NCBI GenBank assembly: GCA_014904845.1
Contig: MU119202.1
Coordinates: 868,001 to 932,000, forward strand
DNA length: 64,000 nt
Direction: 5' to 3'
From: Acephala macrosclerotiorum
Taxonomy: Eukaryota > Ascomycota > Leotiomycetes > Helotiales > Mollisiaceae
The notes beneath the pieces are model-generated. The model was given only the letters and a program-made list of their open reading frames with translations, was not told the DNA's origin and did not search any database. This document shows, in pieces, positions 1 through 12,285 of this stretch. The position numbers and the translations under genes are program-made. The number at the start of each line of letters is the position of its first letter. The stretch's first letter is position 1.

Positions 1-76
1 TCGTCCAGATTCATTTCACAGTTGATTTAGCGGTTTCTGCACGGTTTGAGGTGGAAGATTCTGCGATCATTATATC

Positions 77-2012
77 ATGGGCGCAATGGACGACAAAGAT
101 GTTGAGTTAACAGGCTATGGAGTGGCGGAATTGAATGGGGAAGAGACGAGTGGCGACAGCAGAGGTGGTGAAAACAGAGATGACCAGGAAATGGCATACT
201 ATGGCAAGAAGCAGCAGCTCAAGGTAAGCAGAGACGATTGAAATCATTCAAGAAACGGATCTCTTCGATGAATTCCAGAAGGCCCGGCCAAGCTGACACT
301 CAATAGAGAAATTTTGGCTTTCTGTCGATTGCCGGCTTTGTTTGCAGTCTATTGTCTACATGGGAAGGCATGTTTGCGTAAGTTTCTTCACGGATTGAAT
401 TCTTCAGAAATGTGCTGACTTCATTACAGTGTCTTTCTTTTCGGTTTTCAGAATGGAGGTCCAGCAGGCCTCGTCTATGGATATATCTTCTGCTGGATTG
501 GGACAATGGCAACAGTCGCTTCACTGGCTGAGATGGCCTCAATGTATGGCATCTTGTGTTGTCTAAGCTTGTGTTGGAACTAACGGTCGTTATAGGATGC
601 CATTGTCCGGCGGACAATATCATTGGGTCTCAATTCTTGCTCCAGCGAGATGGGCCAAATTCCTCAGCTATATAACAGGTACGAAAGTCTTCTAGAGACC
701 AGTGTCGATCACTGATAATGTAATCAGGATGGCTTACTGTCATTGGCTGGCAGGCTGGCCAAGCTAGTGTTGCCTTCATCGCTGCATCAATGATCCAGGC
801 CCTCGCCATTCAGAACCATCCCGACTACGCGCCTACCAGATGGCAAGGAACACTTATATTCTACGCCGTTATTGTGTTCATTGTCTTCATCAACACCTTC
901 CTAGCAAGATGGCTCCCGAAGATCGAGGGCTTGATCCTCTGCCTGCACATATTGGGATTCTTTGGCATTTTGATACCTCTAGTTTATCTAGCTCCACATG
1001 GAAGTGCCAAGGATGTATTCGCTACATTTATCAACGGTGGAGGTTGGGCAACTGATGGAACCTCCTTCTTTGTTGGCTTGATTACCAGCGTCTTCTCCTT
1101 CCTAGGAGCAGATTCTGCATGCCATATGTGTAAGTCTACTCCACTCCTAACGGTGTTCAAAATTCTGACACCGTTTTCATAGCTGAGGAAATCCACAACG
1201 CTTCCACCGTCGTTCCACAAGTAATGCTCAGCTCCATCATGCTGAACGGAGTCATGGGTTTTGCTCTCCTGATCGCCCTTCTGTTCTGCCTTGGCGACAT
1301 TGATGCTGCTCTCGCAAGTCCCACCGGCTTCCCTTTCATCGAGATCTTCGTCCAAGCTACAAACAGCAATGCCGGCGCAACTGCTATGACAGCTATCATC
1401 CTCGTTCTCATGGCGGCAGCTGCTATTGGAATCATGGCTACAGCCTCTCGGCTCCTCTGGTCCTTTGCCCGAGACAATGGCGTACCAGGAAGCAAGTACA
1501 TCAGCAGGGTAAGCGCCATTCATCACCCATCCCACTCATCTTTACTAACAACCCTCAAGGTACACGTCGGAACCGCTCTCCCTCTCTATTCCATCCTAGT
1601 TAGCACAGTCATCTCCCTCCTCCTCGCCCTTATCAACATCGGCTCAACCGCTGCCTTCAACGCCATAATGTCCGTTAACGTCGCCGCCTTCTTCTTCTCC
1701 TACATGATACCCATCTCTCTCCTCCTGCAAAAACGCCTCCGGAAAGACCCCGTGAAAGACAACATCCACTGGGGGCCATGGCACATGGGTCCTATCTTCG
1801 GTCCCATCGTCAATGTCGTTGGATTAATTTATACAGCGATTACGTTGTTCTTTAGTTTCTGGCCGGCGACGGCGGTGGTTACGCCTGTGACGATGAATTG
1901 GAGTTGTCTTTTGTTTGGGGGGTCACTGATCTTTAGTGTGGTGTTTTATCTGGTGTGGGGGAAACATAGCTTTAAGTGGCCGATTGTGGATCCTATTAGG
2001 AGAAGTCAGTAA
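77..2012 (+). CDS. APC-family amino acid / GABA / choline-type permease
   Basis: Predicted plasma-membrane transporter of the amino acid-polyamine-organocation superfamily, closest in style to fungal GABA/choline permeases; the substrate cannot be told from sequence. Seven exons (77-223, 307-377, 430-543, 596-678, 728-1129, 1183-1508, 1560-2012) join in frame to 531 residues, the usual family length. Seen: a polar N-terminus of about 50 residues, then the family hallmarks SLAEMAS, PLSGGQYHWV and SEEIHNAS, and about twelve hydrophobic segments. Introns have GTAAG/GTATG-type donors; the last holds TACTAAC before its acceptor. The ATG at 77 starts the first open exon; a second ATG three codons later could also serve. 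The C-terminus ends soon after the last helix. Family assignment is firm, substrate unknown. Confidence 0.9.
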
Positions 2013-2128
2013 TGAAGTAGGTGAAGGGGATGATAGTGATGGAAAGGTGCTCTGGAATTGGACGTGTCACCGAGCTTGATCTATACATCAACCCGAGTCA
2101 CACTTGAAAGAAAGCTCGGGAAAATGTA

Positions 2129-2160
<32 letters not shown>

Positions 2161-2176
2161 GTGTAACTAGTTGTTA
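2013..2176. other. Permease 3' region with long A-tract
   Basis: No coding potential. A run of about 18 A's followed by a second A-rich run lies at 2127-2160. Read on the minus strand this is a poly-T stretch just downstream of the tRNA gene, which fits an RNA polymerase III terminator. Confidence 0.5.
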
Positions 2177-2248
2177 CGATCCGTACAGGGGTCGAACCTG
2201 TAATCTCTTGATTCGAAGTCAAGCGCTTTGCCATTAAGCCAACGGACC
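2177..2248 (-). tRNA. tRNA-Arg (anticodon UCG)
   Basis: On the minus strand a 72-nt cloverleaf can be drawn. The acceptor arms GGTCCGT/ACGGATC pair with one G-U, the D-arm contains GGCTTAATGGC (A box), the anticodon stem CTTGA/TCAAG encloses loop CTTCGAA, and the T-arm ACAGG/CCTGT encloses TTCGACC (B box). The anticodon TCG decodes CGA, so arginine. There is no intron. The T-rich strand downstream (A-tract at 2127-2160) can act as terminator. Confidence 0.93.
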
Positions 2249-2650
2249 TTTTGATTTGGTTGGAAAGGATTGTGTTTATTTCAATCTATACGGAGGATAG
2301 GGGGGCGGGATATGTTCGGGAAGCTTCATGGGATACGACTCAATTTCAAGAGCGGTCAAGTTCAAGTACAGTAAAGTTGAAGAGGGGCTATGGGACAGGG
2401 GTCTGGGATGAATTTCGAGGCATAAGTTGTACTTGATTTGTATATACTTGAGCATGAGCTCACAATGCTTTCTATTTATAATAACTCAAATCATAGCAAA
2501 ACGAAAGTAGGTAGGAATACCAATACCAATTACTTTAACTTCTATCATATACTCCAATACCCATCCGCCCATCTAAAGAACAGAATATCAACATATCAAC
2601 ATATCAACATATCAACATAGATACCACCCAACCTTTTATCCAACACAAAT
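2249..2650. other. Intergenic region between tRNA and the WSC gene
   Basis: Short open frames only, with no recognisable domain. It includes the 3' side of the WSC gene and an 8-bp microsatellite at 2585-2617. Confidence 0.4.
2585..2617. repeat. Microsatellite, 8-bp unit ATATCAAC x4
   Basis: Four tandem copies of ATATCAAC lie just beyond the 3' end of the WSC gene. Confidence 0.85.
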
Positions 2651-5600
2651 CTACTCCTCAATCCTCATCTTCCTTTCCCGCCTACTCTTGCTTGACGGCG
2701 CCTTATACAAATAAACATCCAACAACAGACTTCCACCACAATACTCCTTCGCGTTGCCCTTACACAACATATTACAACTTCCTAAACTTTCCTGCACCGC
2801 GGTACTCGGCAAACTAGCACCACAATAACACTCCTGTGCATATTCCACTCCCGCATAAACCCCATTCGTGCCTTGAGCCTGACAATAAGTCGTACACATC
2901 TCTACAGTCATTCCCGTGCTGTTTGTCGTGCTTGGTCCAGACAAAAGTCTCCCAGTAGAAGCTTCATGATAACAACCTTGAAGGATATAATTCCCCGAAT
3001 TCGTCGGCGCAGCAGGAGCAACAAAAGCCGTATTATTAAAAACACTCAACCTATTACTCCCACCACAATACTCCGCCGTATTCCCCGAACAAGTCATCGT
3101 ACATCCCGTCTGTCCGAAACTAGAAGCAGAGGAAATACCATTTCCGCAATAGCATTGTGAACTGTATTCTAGGCCGGAGAGAGCGTAGTTGTTGTTTGTG
3201 CAGAAGGAGGCGCAGGATTCGATGGTCATAGAGGAGGAGGAGTAGGACATTCCGGAGAGGGCGCGGCCGGATACTTCGAGTGCGCAGCCAATGTATTCGA
3301 GGGAGTTGATTGTTTGGTTTATTTTGGGGGTGCCGGTGAAGAGTGGTGGGCCGGTGCTGCTGGTTGAGGAGGAGGATGTTGTGGTTGTGCTGGAAAGGGA
3401 GGAGCTTGATGGCGTGATTGTTGCTGGGATGTTTGTTAGCTGCTTGCTATTTTGAGGGTTTGGGATGAGCATACCACTAGACGAAGATGATGACGACGGG
3501 CTCGAAACAGAGCTGGTAGAGCTGACTGTGCTCGAAATTGTCGAAGACGTTGACGATTCCGACGTAGCTATCAACTGTTAGCCACGAAAGTCCGAGATGA
3601 AAGGAGACACAAGTTCTGAGTGACCGTTCTTGGATCGGACTTTGGACACTTTAAAAGGGGTAGAACCCCCTACCCAATCCATAGTGGTTGAACAAATGTC
3701 GTATTGGGAGGATTTGACTTACTCAATGAGACTGAACTGGAGCTGCTTGAGCTCGATGAAGATGTTTGAGATTGCGAGCTAAAAGAAAGACTGGAAGACA
3801 ACGAGGAGGCAGAAGAGGTTGAGCTTAGAGTGGAGGTTGAAGATTGTGAAGTGGAGGTTGAAGATTGTGAAGTGGAGGTTGAAGATTGCGAAGTGGAGGT
3901 TGAAGATTGTGAAGTGGAGGACGACTGAGTACTTGAGCTAAGCACACTTGAGGACGACGAGGAGGTCGCTGAGACGCTGCTCGAAAGCGTGGAAGATGTG
4001 CTTGAAAGGCTCGTTGATGATGTTGAGCTTGCGGAGGTAGATGGGACTAGTAATAATATTAGAAGGCGTGCTTTGGTGAAAGGGAAAGATCTTGAATCAT
4101 ACCAATTGAGCTGCTGCTGCTTGAGGTCGATGTAGAGAGCTTGTACATCTCAAGTCTATTACCGGCACCACAGTATTCGTACTCGTTTCCAGGGCAAATG
4201 AACGAGCAATCAGCCTGGTTGGTTGCCAAGACAGATCCTGTGTTTATGATGTTGCCACAATAGCATTCTCCACCATACTCAACACCCCAGTAAGTGTAAC
4301 CGGCGCAGTCAGTCGAGCAAGTCTCAAGAGTCATTGCCGTGTAATTGTAGAATGACTTTGAGGACAAAGCACGGACATTCGTGCCTTCAGTGTAGCAACC
4401 AGCATAGACGTAATTACCAATTGCCTGCTTGATTGCTGGCGTTGGGCTCGCAGTAGCTGATGAGGAAGATGTCACTGAGCTTGAGCTTGAAACAACGCTA
4501 CTGCTTGACGATCCTGAAGATGTGCTTGAAAGGGAGCTCGTCGATGACGTTGAGACAGTGCTGCTGAGAATCGTAGATGATGAATTCGACGATACCGCCG
4601 CAACCTGATACATGTTCAATCTGTCTGACCCGCCACAATACTCGTAGGCATTGTTCTTACAGACCATAGAGCAACCAGAGACGCTTGGAATACTGCTGGT
4701 TTGGTTGACAGATCCAGTGTTGATCGTGTTGCCGCAATAACACTCTTGAGCATACTCAACACCAAAGTATGTGTATTTGGAGCAGGCTGCCGCACATGAC
4801 TCGACTGAAACACTTGCCGCCGGGATTGGATTCTCGAGACCATTTAGTGCTCGGATATTCGTACCCTCGCTGTAGCATCCGAGGTAATTATATCCTGCGA
4901 GGCTCGTAACTGTGATGGGACCGGTTGGGGTAGCAGACGCTGTTGATGAAGTCACAGAGCTGGCCGAGGAAGTTGAAGAGGTGGCAGCACTGCTGCTGGA
5001 AGAGGTTGCGGCAGAGCTATTTAACGCGTAAAGATTGAGACGGTCTGCACCACCACAATACTCCTTGGCGTTGCCGGTACAGGTCATCGAGCAGCCATTG
5101 GTAGCTGGGACGCTAGAAGTCTGATTCACACTTCCGGCTCCAATGGTGTTGCCACAGTAACACTGGTTCGAATATTCCATGCCAAAGTATGTGTATCCGA
5201 TACAAGCAGCCTCGCATAGCTCGATTGTGAACCCTCTAGATGGCGCTGTCGGTGAATTGCCACTGAGAGCTCGTCCAGTGGTGGCCTCGGAGTAGCAACC
5301 TTGATAGACATAAGGACCAACGTTCTTGACAGTTTGTGGCCCATACAAGGAAGGATCGGTGCCAGCGACATATTTTGTTGGATCATAGTAGACAGAGATG
5401 TAGCCTGTTGCTCCGCATCGATCGTTTCCATCTCCAGGACAAGCAGTGTTACACAGGGTATCCGTTGTATCTTGGTTTGCAAGCGGGGGAGGAGTATTGC
5501 CGCACCAACATTCGTCACCGTACTCTGTTCCAGCAAAAGCATACTGAGCGGCACTGTAACAACCATTTTGACATCTGGCATTGGTGTTGTTGGAACTCGG

Positions 5601-8600
5601 TGCCAAAGGCTCATTGGGGAACAGACGAGGACCTGTTGTTGATTCCTGGAAGCATCCGAGGTATTCGTACACATATTGTCCAGTTGAATTGACGGGACCA
5701 ACGAATGTATCAACTACTGTTCCGGTGATCTCGACAACATGGACACCCCAAGTCAGATCGTTGACGTTGAGGGTCCAGGTATTATTCTCAGAAAGATTTG
5801 GGATGTTGTATTCCTCAGTATCGGGAGTGAAGATAACAGTTCCATAAGCGCATGCTCCAGGAGTAATGACTTGAGTTTCTTCCAACTCCGTTGGATCGCT
5901 GATATGGAAAACACCATTAGGGGGCTTACTCTTATCAATCGTAAGCGCAGAGCCACCTTGGTTGCATATCTGGATTTGACGTGTTGACGAGCTGCCAGGA
6001 GCCACATCGCCAAAATCCATGATGAGATTGGTCTGTGGGAGCCATCCACCCTCTCCATTGCTGATGGAAAAGTTTGCAATAGGAGCTGTTGAAGCTGCAC
6101 CTTCGAGAATGGTGCTGATTGCACCGCCGTCAGACCAGACTTCGAAGTAAGAGAGGTATTGTCCGGTGCCGTTGATTGCGTCAAAAGTCGTGTCGACGGC
6201 AATAGACACGCCAGCGGCGATCTGGGAACCGACAGCTGGCAGGTTGGATGCTGTGAATCCATACCCCAAGTTCCATGATCCATTGACCATAGTACTGTTG
6301 GTCCATGTTGGATTGTTGGCCAATTCATTAGCCGTGAACGCATAACCCTTGATTGTCAGAGGGTTCAATCCCTTGTTTGCAATCGTGAGGATACTTGTTA
6401 GTGTAGGAACATTGGTTTGGTTAGTAACAACAACTCCGCCGTAGTCCAAGACAGCCGGGGACAACGAAAGATACGGGCTTTGCGAAACTTCAGTGCCGGT
6501 AAGAGAGATGGGGAATGAAGTTGAATATCCCGCGACTGCGTTATTTGTGAGAATTGTCAACGGCGTACTCTTGATTCCTGGTTGAACGTCGGGAGACGAA
6601 GCATTTTGCGCATTAGCGGCGTTGGAGTTGGTCAGGTTCCATGTTACTGGGAAAGAGAACGATTCACCTTTTGCCAGGGCACCAGTTGGCAAGCTGGCAT
6701 TACTTGCCTGGAAAGTCGTGCTAGTGATCTCCAGGCCAATAATATTGGTAATCGCGATAAGAGCAGTACAAGTAACGGTTTCGGTGGCTGATGATCCAAG
6801 AGCAAGTTGACCGAAGTCGACAGGTGATGTACAGTTGAGTGGCAATGCGACTGGAGAGCCAAGACAGTAGAGGACGCCGTTCGAGTCGGTAGTGTAGACT
6901 CTTCCATCGCCGAAAGCGGGTCGTTGGAACTTGTTGGCACCTCCAATCTGTGGGAGTGGAATGTTCACAAGAACGCCGTTTTGCGGCACCGCATACCACG
7001 CACGAAGGCCAGCATCAGGATCTAGTACGTGTTAGTATGTTCATTCTTTGATGCTGTCGTGACGGCGCACCTGTCATCCACAATATAGCAGATCCTGCTT
7101 CTCCATTCATTGATGTGACAGTTGGAACTCCAACACCCACTCGGCCTGCAGAGATCTCATTGGTCTGTCCAGCCTTTGAAAGTTGTGGGAGACCGGCAGA
7201 CGTGAAGACCAGAGAGTAGGCAAAGGTCGCATATCCAACAGGAGTAGTGTAAACATAACCGCCTTCGAGAGGATAGGATCCAGCAGCTCCGAAGACTGAG
7301 CCACCCTCAGTAATCGTTTGAATGATACCATCAGTTTGACCAGTTCCCAATTTATAACCTCCAAGATTGCTACAGCATATTAGCAACGATTACGCCATTA
7401 GTTAGAAAAAAGACACTTACTTGGCATTCAAAACGTAGACCTTGCCGTTTTTGCCAGCGGTAACGGCCATATTAGAAACACCACCACCCGAGAAGGTCGA
7501 AGGATCTAAAAGCACCAAACCTCCAGCACCAAAATCCAGATCTCCTCCGTCCATATTCTGATAGTCATAAGGTTGAAAGTAGTCTGAGACGGACACGGCA
7601 CCAGTGGAGCTATCGACACCCAGGTTTACAGCCGCTTCTCCAAGAGTTTGGCAACCGCTTGTGCCAGTAGCTGGCGCTCCCTGATTCTCATGAGCATCTC
7701 CATTTCCGGTAACAAGGAAAATTCTTGCTCCGTCAGATGCCAGCCCCATACCACTCATCCAGATTCCACCTTCTCCACCTCCACCATTTTGCAGGAGAGA
7801 GTTTGTCTGAGGGGCGAGAGGACCACTTTCGACAGCCCAGTGGGTGACTATCTTCGCCTGGTTGATATCGATACCAATAACCAGACCAGTATAGTTAAAA
7901 AGATCGCAACTGGCCCCAAATGCACCATACACGACGCTGCCAATCTGAAGAAGGGAAGGTCTTTGCAGAACAACCCCTCCAACGAAATACTTTGCGGGAG
8001 CATTGTCGGCGACGGCACCATCCATAAGAATTGGTGTGAAGACATCATCCAGGGTATTGACGTTGACGCCGTGGAAGTAGTAGACACCATTCGAAGTTCC
8101 TGTGTTGCCAGAGACGCGGTAGTTTGGAATGTAGGTCTTGGAGTAGAAGTATGCAATATCAGTTGCAGGGTCGATGGTAGGCGTGCCGATAATTCCAATA
8201 TAGTTTGGGATATCTATACCATCAGTCTTGGGGGACAACGAAGAATGCTAGGAAGCTGTTCGTACCTGTGCAGCCAATGTCAGATTGCAAGAAAGGAGTG
8301 TGAACTTGACGGGAATTAATTAGAGCTCCTGTCTTGGCGTCCAATGTTCTGATCCAGTTTTGGCTTGATGCCAAGAACAGAATTTGGTTACCACCAGCAA
8401 GAGGTGTGTAGGTCAAAGGCTTGGCATAGAACTATAAAATATATGTCAGTGAAGTTTTTCAAGTAGAATGTGCTAGATCCTTCGATTAGTCTCCAAAACC
8501 TAGAAATGTTGAACTTGCCTGTTCCTCAGAGTTGAAAGGGACCTTCCATAAGAGACCAAAGGCAGCAGAATCAACAATATTTGGATCCATATTATGATTG

Positions 8601-8773
8601 GGCCTAGGACATCAATCAGCATTGCCATGTTCCTCGCCCAGGCACGAGTAGACCTACAGATAGCCCGACTGTCCGATATCTGCATCTCTATACTCATCGT
8701 ACGATGCGGCTCCGAGGACTCGAGGCAGGAAAGCCGCCGCCTGCAAGAGCAGGCCTTGGGTAAAAAAGTGCAT
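2651..8773 (-). CDS. Secreted beta-propeller-like protein with six WSC domains
   Basis: Very large predicted secreted or wall-associated protein. I place eight exons: 8773-8658, 8603-8519, 8431-8266, 8213-7421, 7369-7071, 7021-4103, 4046-3723, 3567-2651. They sum to 1872 codons plus stop, all in frame. A further 51-nt in-frame intron with GTATGC...CTAAC...CAG is likely inside the last exon (about 3470-3420), giving about 1855 residues. Order: signal peptide (MHFFTQGLLLQAAAFL), PQQ/propeller-like N-terminal half, HYDIN/ASH-like beta-sandwich repeats, then six Cys-rich WSC modules (CYCGN, YCGG hallmarks) separated by Ser/Thr-rich linkers. WSC domains bind glycans, so adhesion or wall binding is inferred. 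The second intron has a GC donor (GCAAGT, 8518-8513). No transmembrane anchor is visible; the C-terminus is basic. Confidence 0.88.
3830..3920. repeat. Coding minisatellite, 21-bp unit x4
   Basis: Four near-identical 21-bp units plus a partial one lie inside the Ser/Thr linker between WSC modules 4 and 5. Each encodes STSTSQS-type residues on the minus strand. Unit length is a multiple of three, so copy-number change would keep the frame. Confidence 0.88.
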
Positions 8774-9562
8774 AACGAATGTATTTGACGCGTTCAGAAC
8801 GAATGTGGAAGAATATTATTATCAATTAGGGTTCTATCCCAGACATCAAGAGCAAAAAGAGGGTGCTCCAGATGATCAAAATTCCGTCATTTGGCGACAC
8901 ACAACAGCGAGAGGAATCCTACAAATCGCAGAGGAGATTCGGGGATGTAAGGCACTTCATAACGAGTGTGAAGAGCTGATATGCTAACACTCTGGGCCGT
9001 CAACTAGGTCGAAGCCACGATGTCGATGCAGAGGGTCGGAGGAGAGACCGAGAGCTGCTTGTCTGAAAAGAGAAGATGGGGCTCTCTGTTTGGACCCGGA
9101 AAGGAAAGTACGAGAAAATTATGCAAGGCCGGTGAGATGTTGGCTTGATTAGACAGGTGCTACGCTCCCTGCAAGGTAACTGGCGGAAAGTAGGAACCCA
9201 GCATATCGGAATTTCCTGTAGCTCCTCTGATTTGTAGCGAGCCTACAGTTTCCCCCGCTCCATTCTTCGCTTGGACCAGAATGGCATGAGAAACCAGGTC
9301 CCACATCCTCTCAAAGCTTCCTACGTAGTAGCTACTTTGTATTTACGAGGCCGCTCTCGACCACTGAGAGCACTTGCAGAAGTGGAAACTTGCCCTCGTT
9401 AGCTGTCAGCGCCGCAGCGAGCCCCTGAAATTTCACCCGACCAGACCACACCATGGCCCGGAATCGTCTAGGCTGACTGCAGCACCTGCGCTGATCATGG
9501 CCTGAACCTGGCCTGAAATCAAGAACGCTCATCAATTCCGGGGCAAACTGGAATACTACGTA

Positions 9563-9710
9563 CAGGCCCTTTTAATTATTAAAACGTCGCCACCAGATTA
9601 CCCAATTACAGACCAAAAAAAGAAGATCTGGACAGGTGATTGGGCAGACCACTCGGAATTTCGACTGGATTTGGACGTATTTTCTCTCGCTTAGCAATTA
9701 AAAGGCCCTG
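9563..9710. mobile_element. Short TA-flanked inverted-repeat element (MITE)
   Basis: A 148-bp element begins CAGGCCCTTTTAATTATTAA and ends with the near-perfect reverse complement, TTAGCAATTAAAAGGCCCTG. It is bounded on both sides by TA (9561-9562, 9711-9712), as expected for Tc1/mariner-type insertion. It has no coding capacity, so it must be non-autonomous. Confidence 0.75.
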
Positions 9711-9930
9711 TAGGTAGTAAGCTTAGAATAAGCTCATGCTAGCCGTGTAGAAGTGCTGTAAATAATGTGAAAATAGCGCATGCTTTGCATGCCTAGAGCT
9801 TGGCACTATTGAAGCTTTTTAGTCACCACATTCACTGATTTGGGTGGAAGCTTGTCCAGGAATTTCAGTTTTGGTGTCCGGCTTCCGAGATGCAGCCTCG
9901 CAATAAAAGTTGTTGGCCAACGATATGCAT

Positions 9931-9954
9931 GCAGTCTGCAGTCTGCAGTCTGCA
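9931..9954. repeat. 7-bp tandem repeat GCAGTCT
   Basis: Three and a half copies of GCAGTCT in tandem, in noncoding DNA between the two MITEs. Confidence 0.75.
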
Positions 9955-10428
9955 ATGCGCGGTTGATGCTTCAAGCCATTGTCAATAGTTTTTCGTCGTC
10001 GTCATGCGGGGTCCTAACGTCTTTGTTTTGTTGTTTTTATTCGGCAGGTTTCTGCCCTCGTACGGGTGTTCCAGCCTCGACAGCAGCACAGTGGCGTCTC
10101 CTAATTCGTGAATTCTAGATAGGCGGCAAGGGGTAAGGTGGACGATTATTGACCGACCTCAAACCTTCGAACCATGTGGTCGCGATCCAGCGAGACGGAA
10201 TCTTCAGCTGGGCAAACACCAGCCAGGGCCAGAACGCAGCCGCTCACCAGCTCTCGAGTCAAGCTTTGTGGCGTCTAAGGCGTCTGAAAGCGCCGGGAAA
10301 AACTGACGTTTCCCGCTTCGATGTTCCCGTCCGAGACAAATGCTCCCAGCTTTCGAAGAATCCATGAGATTATCTCTTGGCGCCGCGTGGCAATGGAATT
10401 GACGGGTGACACAAGGAAATACTCTCTA

Positions 10429-10836
10429 CAGGGCCTAATAAATGTTAATTGGCACAGGCCAGTATTTAACTAGATATAGCAAAATACCGTGAATCATGGA
10501 GAGATGATTGGTCTCACTACCCCTTGGCAACACGGCCACAATCACCTCACGATTAACATTTAAAACAGCCTGTGGGTAGTATGTTGACATGTTCCGTGCA
10601 GTTGTGAGACGCGACTCACAAGGCACGACTGTTGGCGGGACCCTTTTCGAATTTTAGCTGGCAGACCCTTTTCGTGTTCTGGGCAGCGGGCTACTACCCA
10701 CAGGGCGTTAATTCTAAGGTTGATTGTGGTCGTGTCTCCAAGGGGTGGTGAGACCAATCATCTCTCCACGATTCACGGTATTTTGCTATATCTGGTTAAA
10801 TACTGGCCTGTGCTCATTAACATTTAGTATGGCCTG
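10429..10836. mobile_element. 408-bp long-inverted-repeat MITE
   Basis: Two arms of roughly 150 bp (about 10429-10583 and 10690-10836) are reverse complements with only scattered mismatches, around a unique centre of about 100 bp. It is flanked by TA on both sides (10427-10428, 10837-10838). The tips start CAGGGCC and end GGCCTG, like the element at 9563, so the two are probably related. No ORF of transposase type; the RNA would fold into a long hairpin. Confidence 0.88.
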
Positions 10837-11445
10837 TACGTAGCAGACCTGACCTGCTCATGGTGCTCAAAATAGAGCCAGACCAGGACCATGCATGTCG
10901 ATCTTCGGCCGGGTTCCAAAGTTGAGATGACTCCATAGGAGAAAAAACGTTCCCGATTTTGGGACGCGAGAACACCAAGTACTCGGTACTTCTTTCTCGA
11001 CTTCCCACGCTCTCATGTCAATGCAATCTTAACAAAATATTTTTGAAATAGCCAATATATATACGCATTAAAAATGTTCAAAAGATTCATCAATTAGGTG
11101 TTGATAGTTTTGAAGTTTTGTCGGTTTTACGCCCATGCACAACTCGGAACGTTTTTTCTCCGATGGAGAGGATGAGATGGTTGAGCATTTCGGAAGTTTA
11201 GATCCGGAAGGTCAAGCCACAATACACGTGACTTATGGGTATTCTAGCAACCAAGCAAGGAGAGTCCAATCAGAGCCTCGCGGAAGCGAAAAGGTCGAGT
11301 ACCTCCTATCGAAATGATTCATCGCAGGGTGGAGATTTCAGGGACACGGCACAGCAGAGCAAGCTAGCTGAGCTGAAGTCTATGTTTTCAATATTGCGAT
11401 GTCATTCCACTGACTTTCTGTTCGTCATCTTCTTTCTCATACGCG

Positions 11446-12285
11446 ATGGCAGTTCCTACACTGTTCTTCAGGTCGGTCAATCCGAACGCTTCCCGCACTT
11501 TGCTCCTAATTCATGGCGCCTTCTCCTCCCATCACGAGTGGGATCTGGTTTGCCAAACTTTGGAACAGTCATCATATCACTTGCTAATACCCGATCTTCC
11601 CGGCCATGGACGTTCGACTTCATCTACAATTCCTTTCAGCTTGGAAGATACTGCAGCATTACTAGCTGATCTCATCACTAAACATGCAAAGGATGGAAAG
11701 GCAGACGTTGCTGGCATGTCACTTGGCGGCTATACAGCCATTGCCATGGCCCAAAAGTACCCAAACATCATCGGAGAAGCTGGTCTCTTCGTTTCTGGAT
11801 GTGCTCGGCCCTGGCCAGCTCGTGATACGTTCTTGGGATGGGGCAGTGGTCTGATGCTCTTCTTGACTGGTTGGATCAGCACGCATCTACCCAGATCATG
11901 GTGGTTATGGATTTGCAACAAAGTGGGCCTCAAAGTTGTGGATGAGCTGTACCTCGATATGCGAGCCGCTAGTAGCTATCGCCTGGGGCAGGCTGTGGTC
12001 AACAATCTAGCGGAGGACAAAAGCATCAAGGAGAAGAATTGGGAAGGCCTCTGCGAGCTCACGACTGCGAGAACTTGTATTGTAGCTGGTGCGAATGGAG
12101 ATAGCGTACAGGACACCGAGATTAAAGGGAGGTGCTTGATCAAGGGCAACCCAGAAAGCAGAGCATTCAAGGTGGACGGTAAGGTACATGCTTGGGATTT
12201 GCAAGATCCGGAACTATTTGCTCGCGGTATTCGAGCTTGGATGGAGCGCGAAGAATTACCACAAGAATATATCAGGCTCAGTTGA
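11446..12285 (+). CDS. Alpha/beta hydrolase-fold protein
   Basis: Intronless 279-residue protein of the alpha/beta hydrolase superfamily. Seen: the oxyanion-hole motif LIHGAF (residues 21-26), LPGHG (51-55), the nucleophile elbow GMSLGG (90-95, Ser92) and a candidate catalytic His248 in KVHAWD, with an acidic residue near 219. There is no signal peptide, so a cytosolic enzyme is likely. Substrate is unknown; the cap region (about 120-180) is rich in Trp and hydrophobic residues, suggesting a lipophilic ligand. The ATG at 11446 gives the start of the conserved fold. Confidence 0.85.
   Translation: MAVPTLFFRSVNPNASRTLLLIHGAFSSHHEWDLVCQTLEQSSYHLLIPDLPGHGRSTSSTIPFSLEDTAALLADLITKHAKDGKADVAGMSLGGYTAIAMAQKYPNIIGEAGLFVSGCARPWPARDTFLGWGSGLMLFLTGWISTHLPRSWWLWICNKVGLKVVDELYLDMRAASSYRLGQAVVNNLAEDKSIKEKNWEGLCELTTARTCIVAGANGDSVQDTEIKGRCLIKGNPESRAFKVDGKVHAWDLQDPELFARGIRAWMEREELPQEYIRLS

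Larger units (their letters stand above)
8774..11445. other. Gene-poor region carrying two MITEs
   Basis: No supported gene in 2.7 kb. Small open frames on both strands lack domains. It contains two inverted-repeat elements (9563-9710 and 10429-10836), a 7-bp tandem repeat (9931-9954), and the upstream regions of the WSC gene and the hydrolase. Confidence 0.6.
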
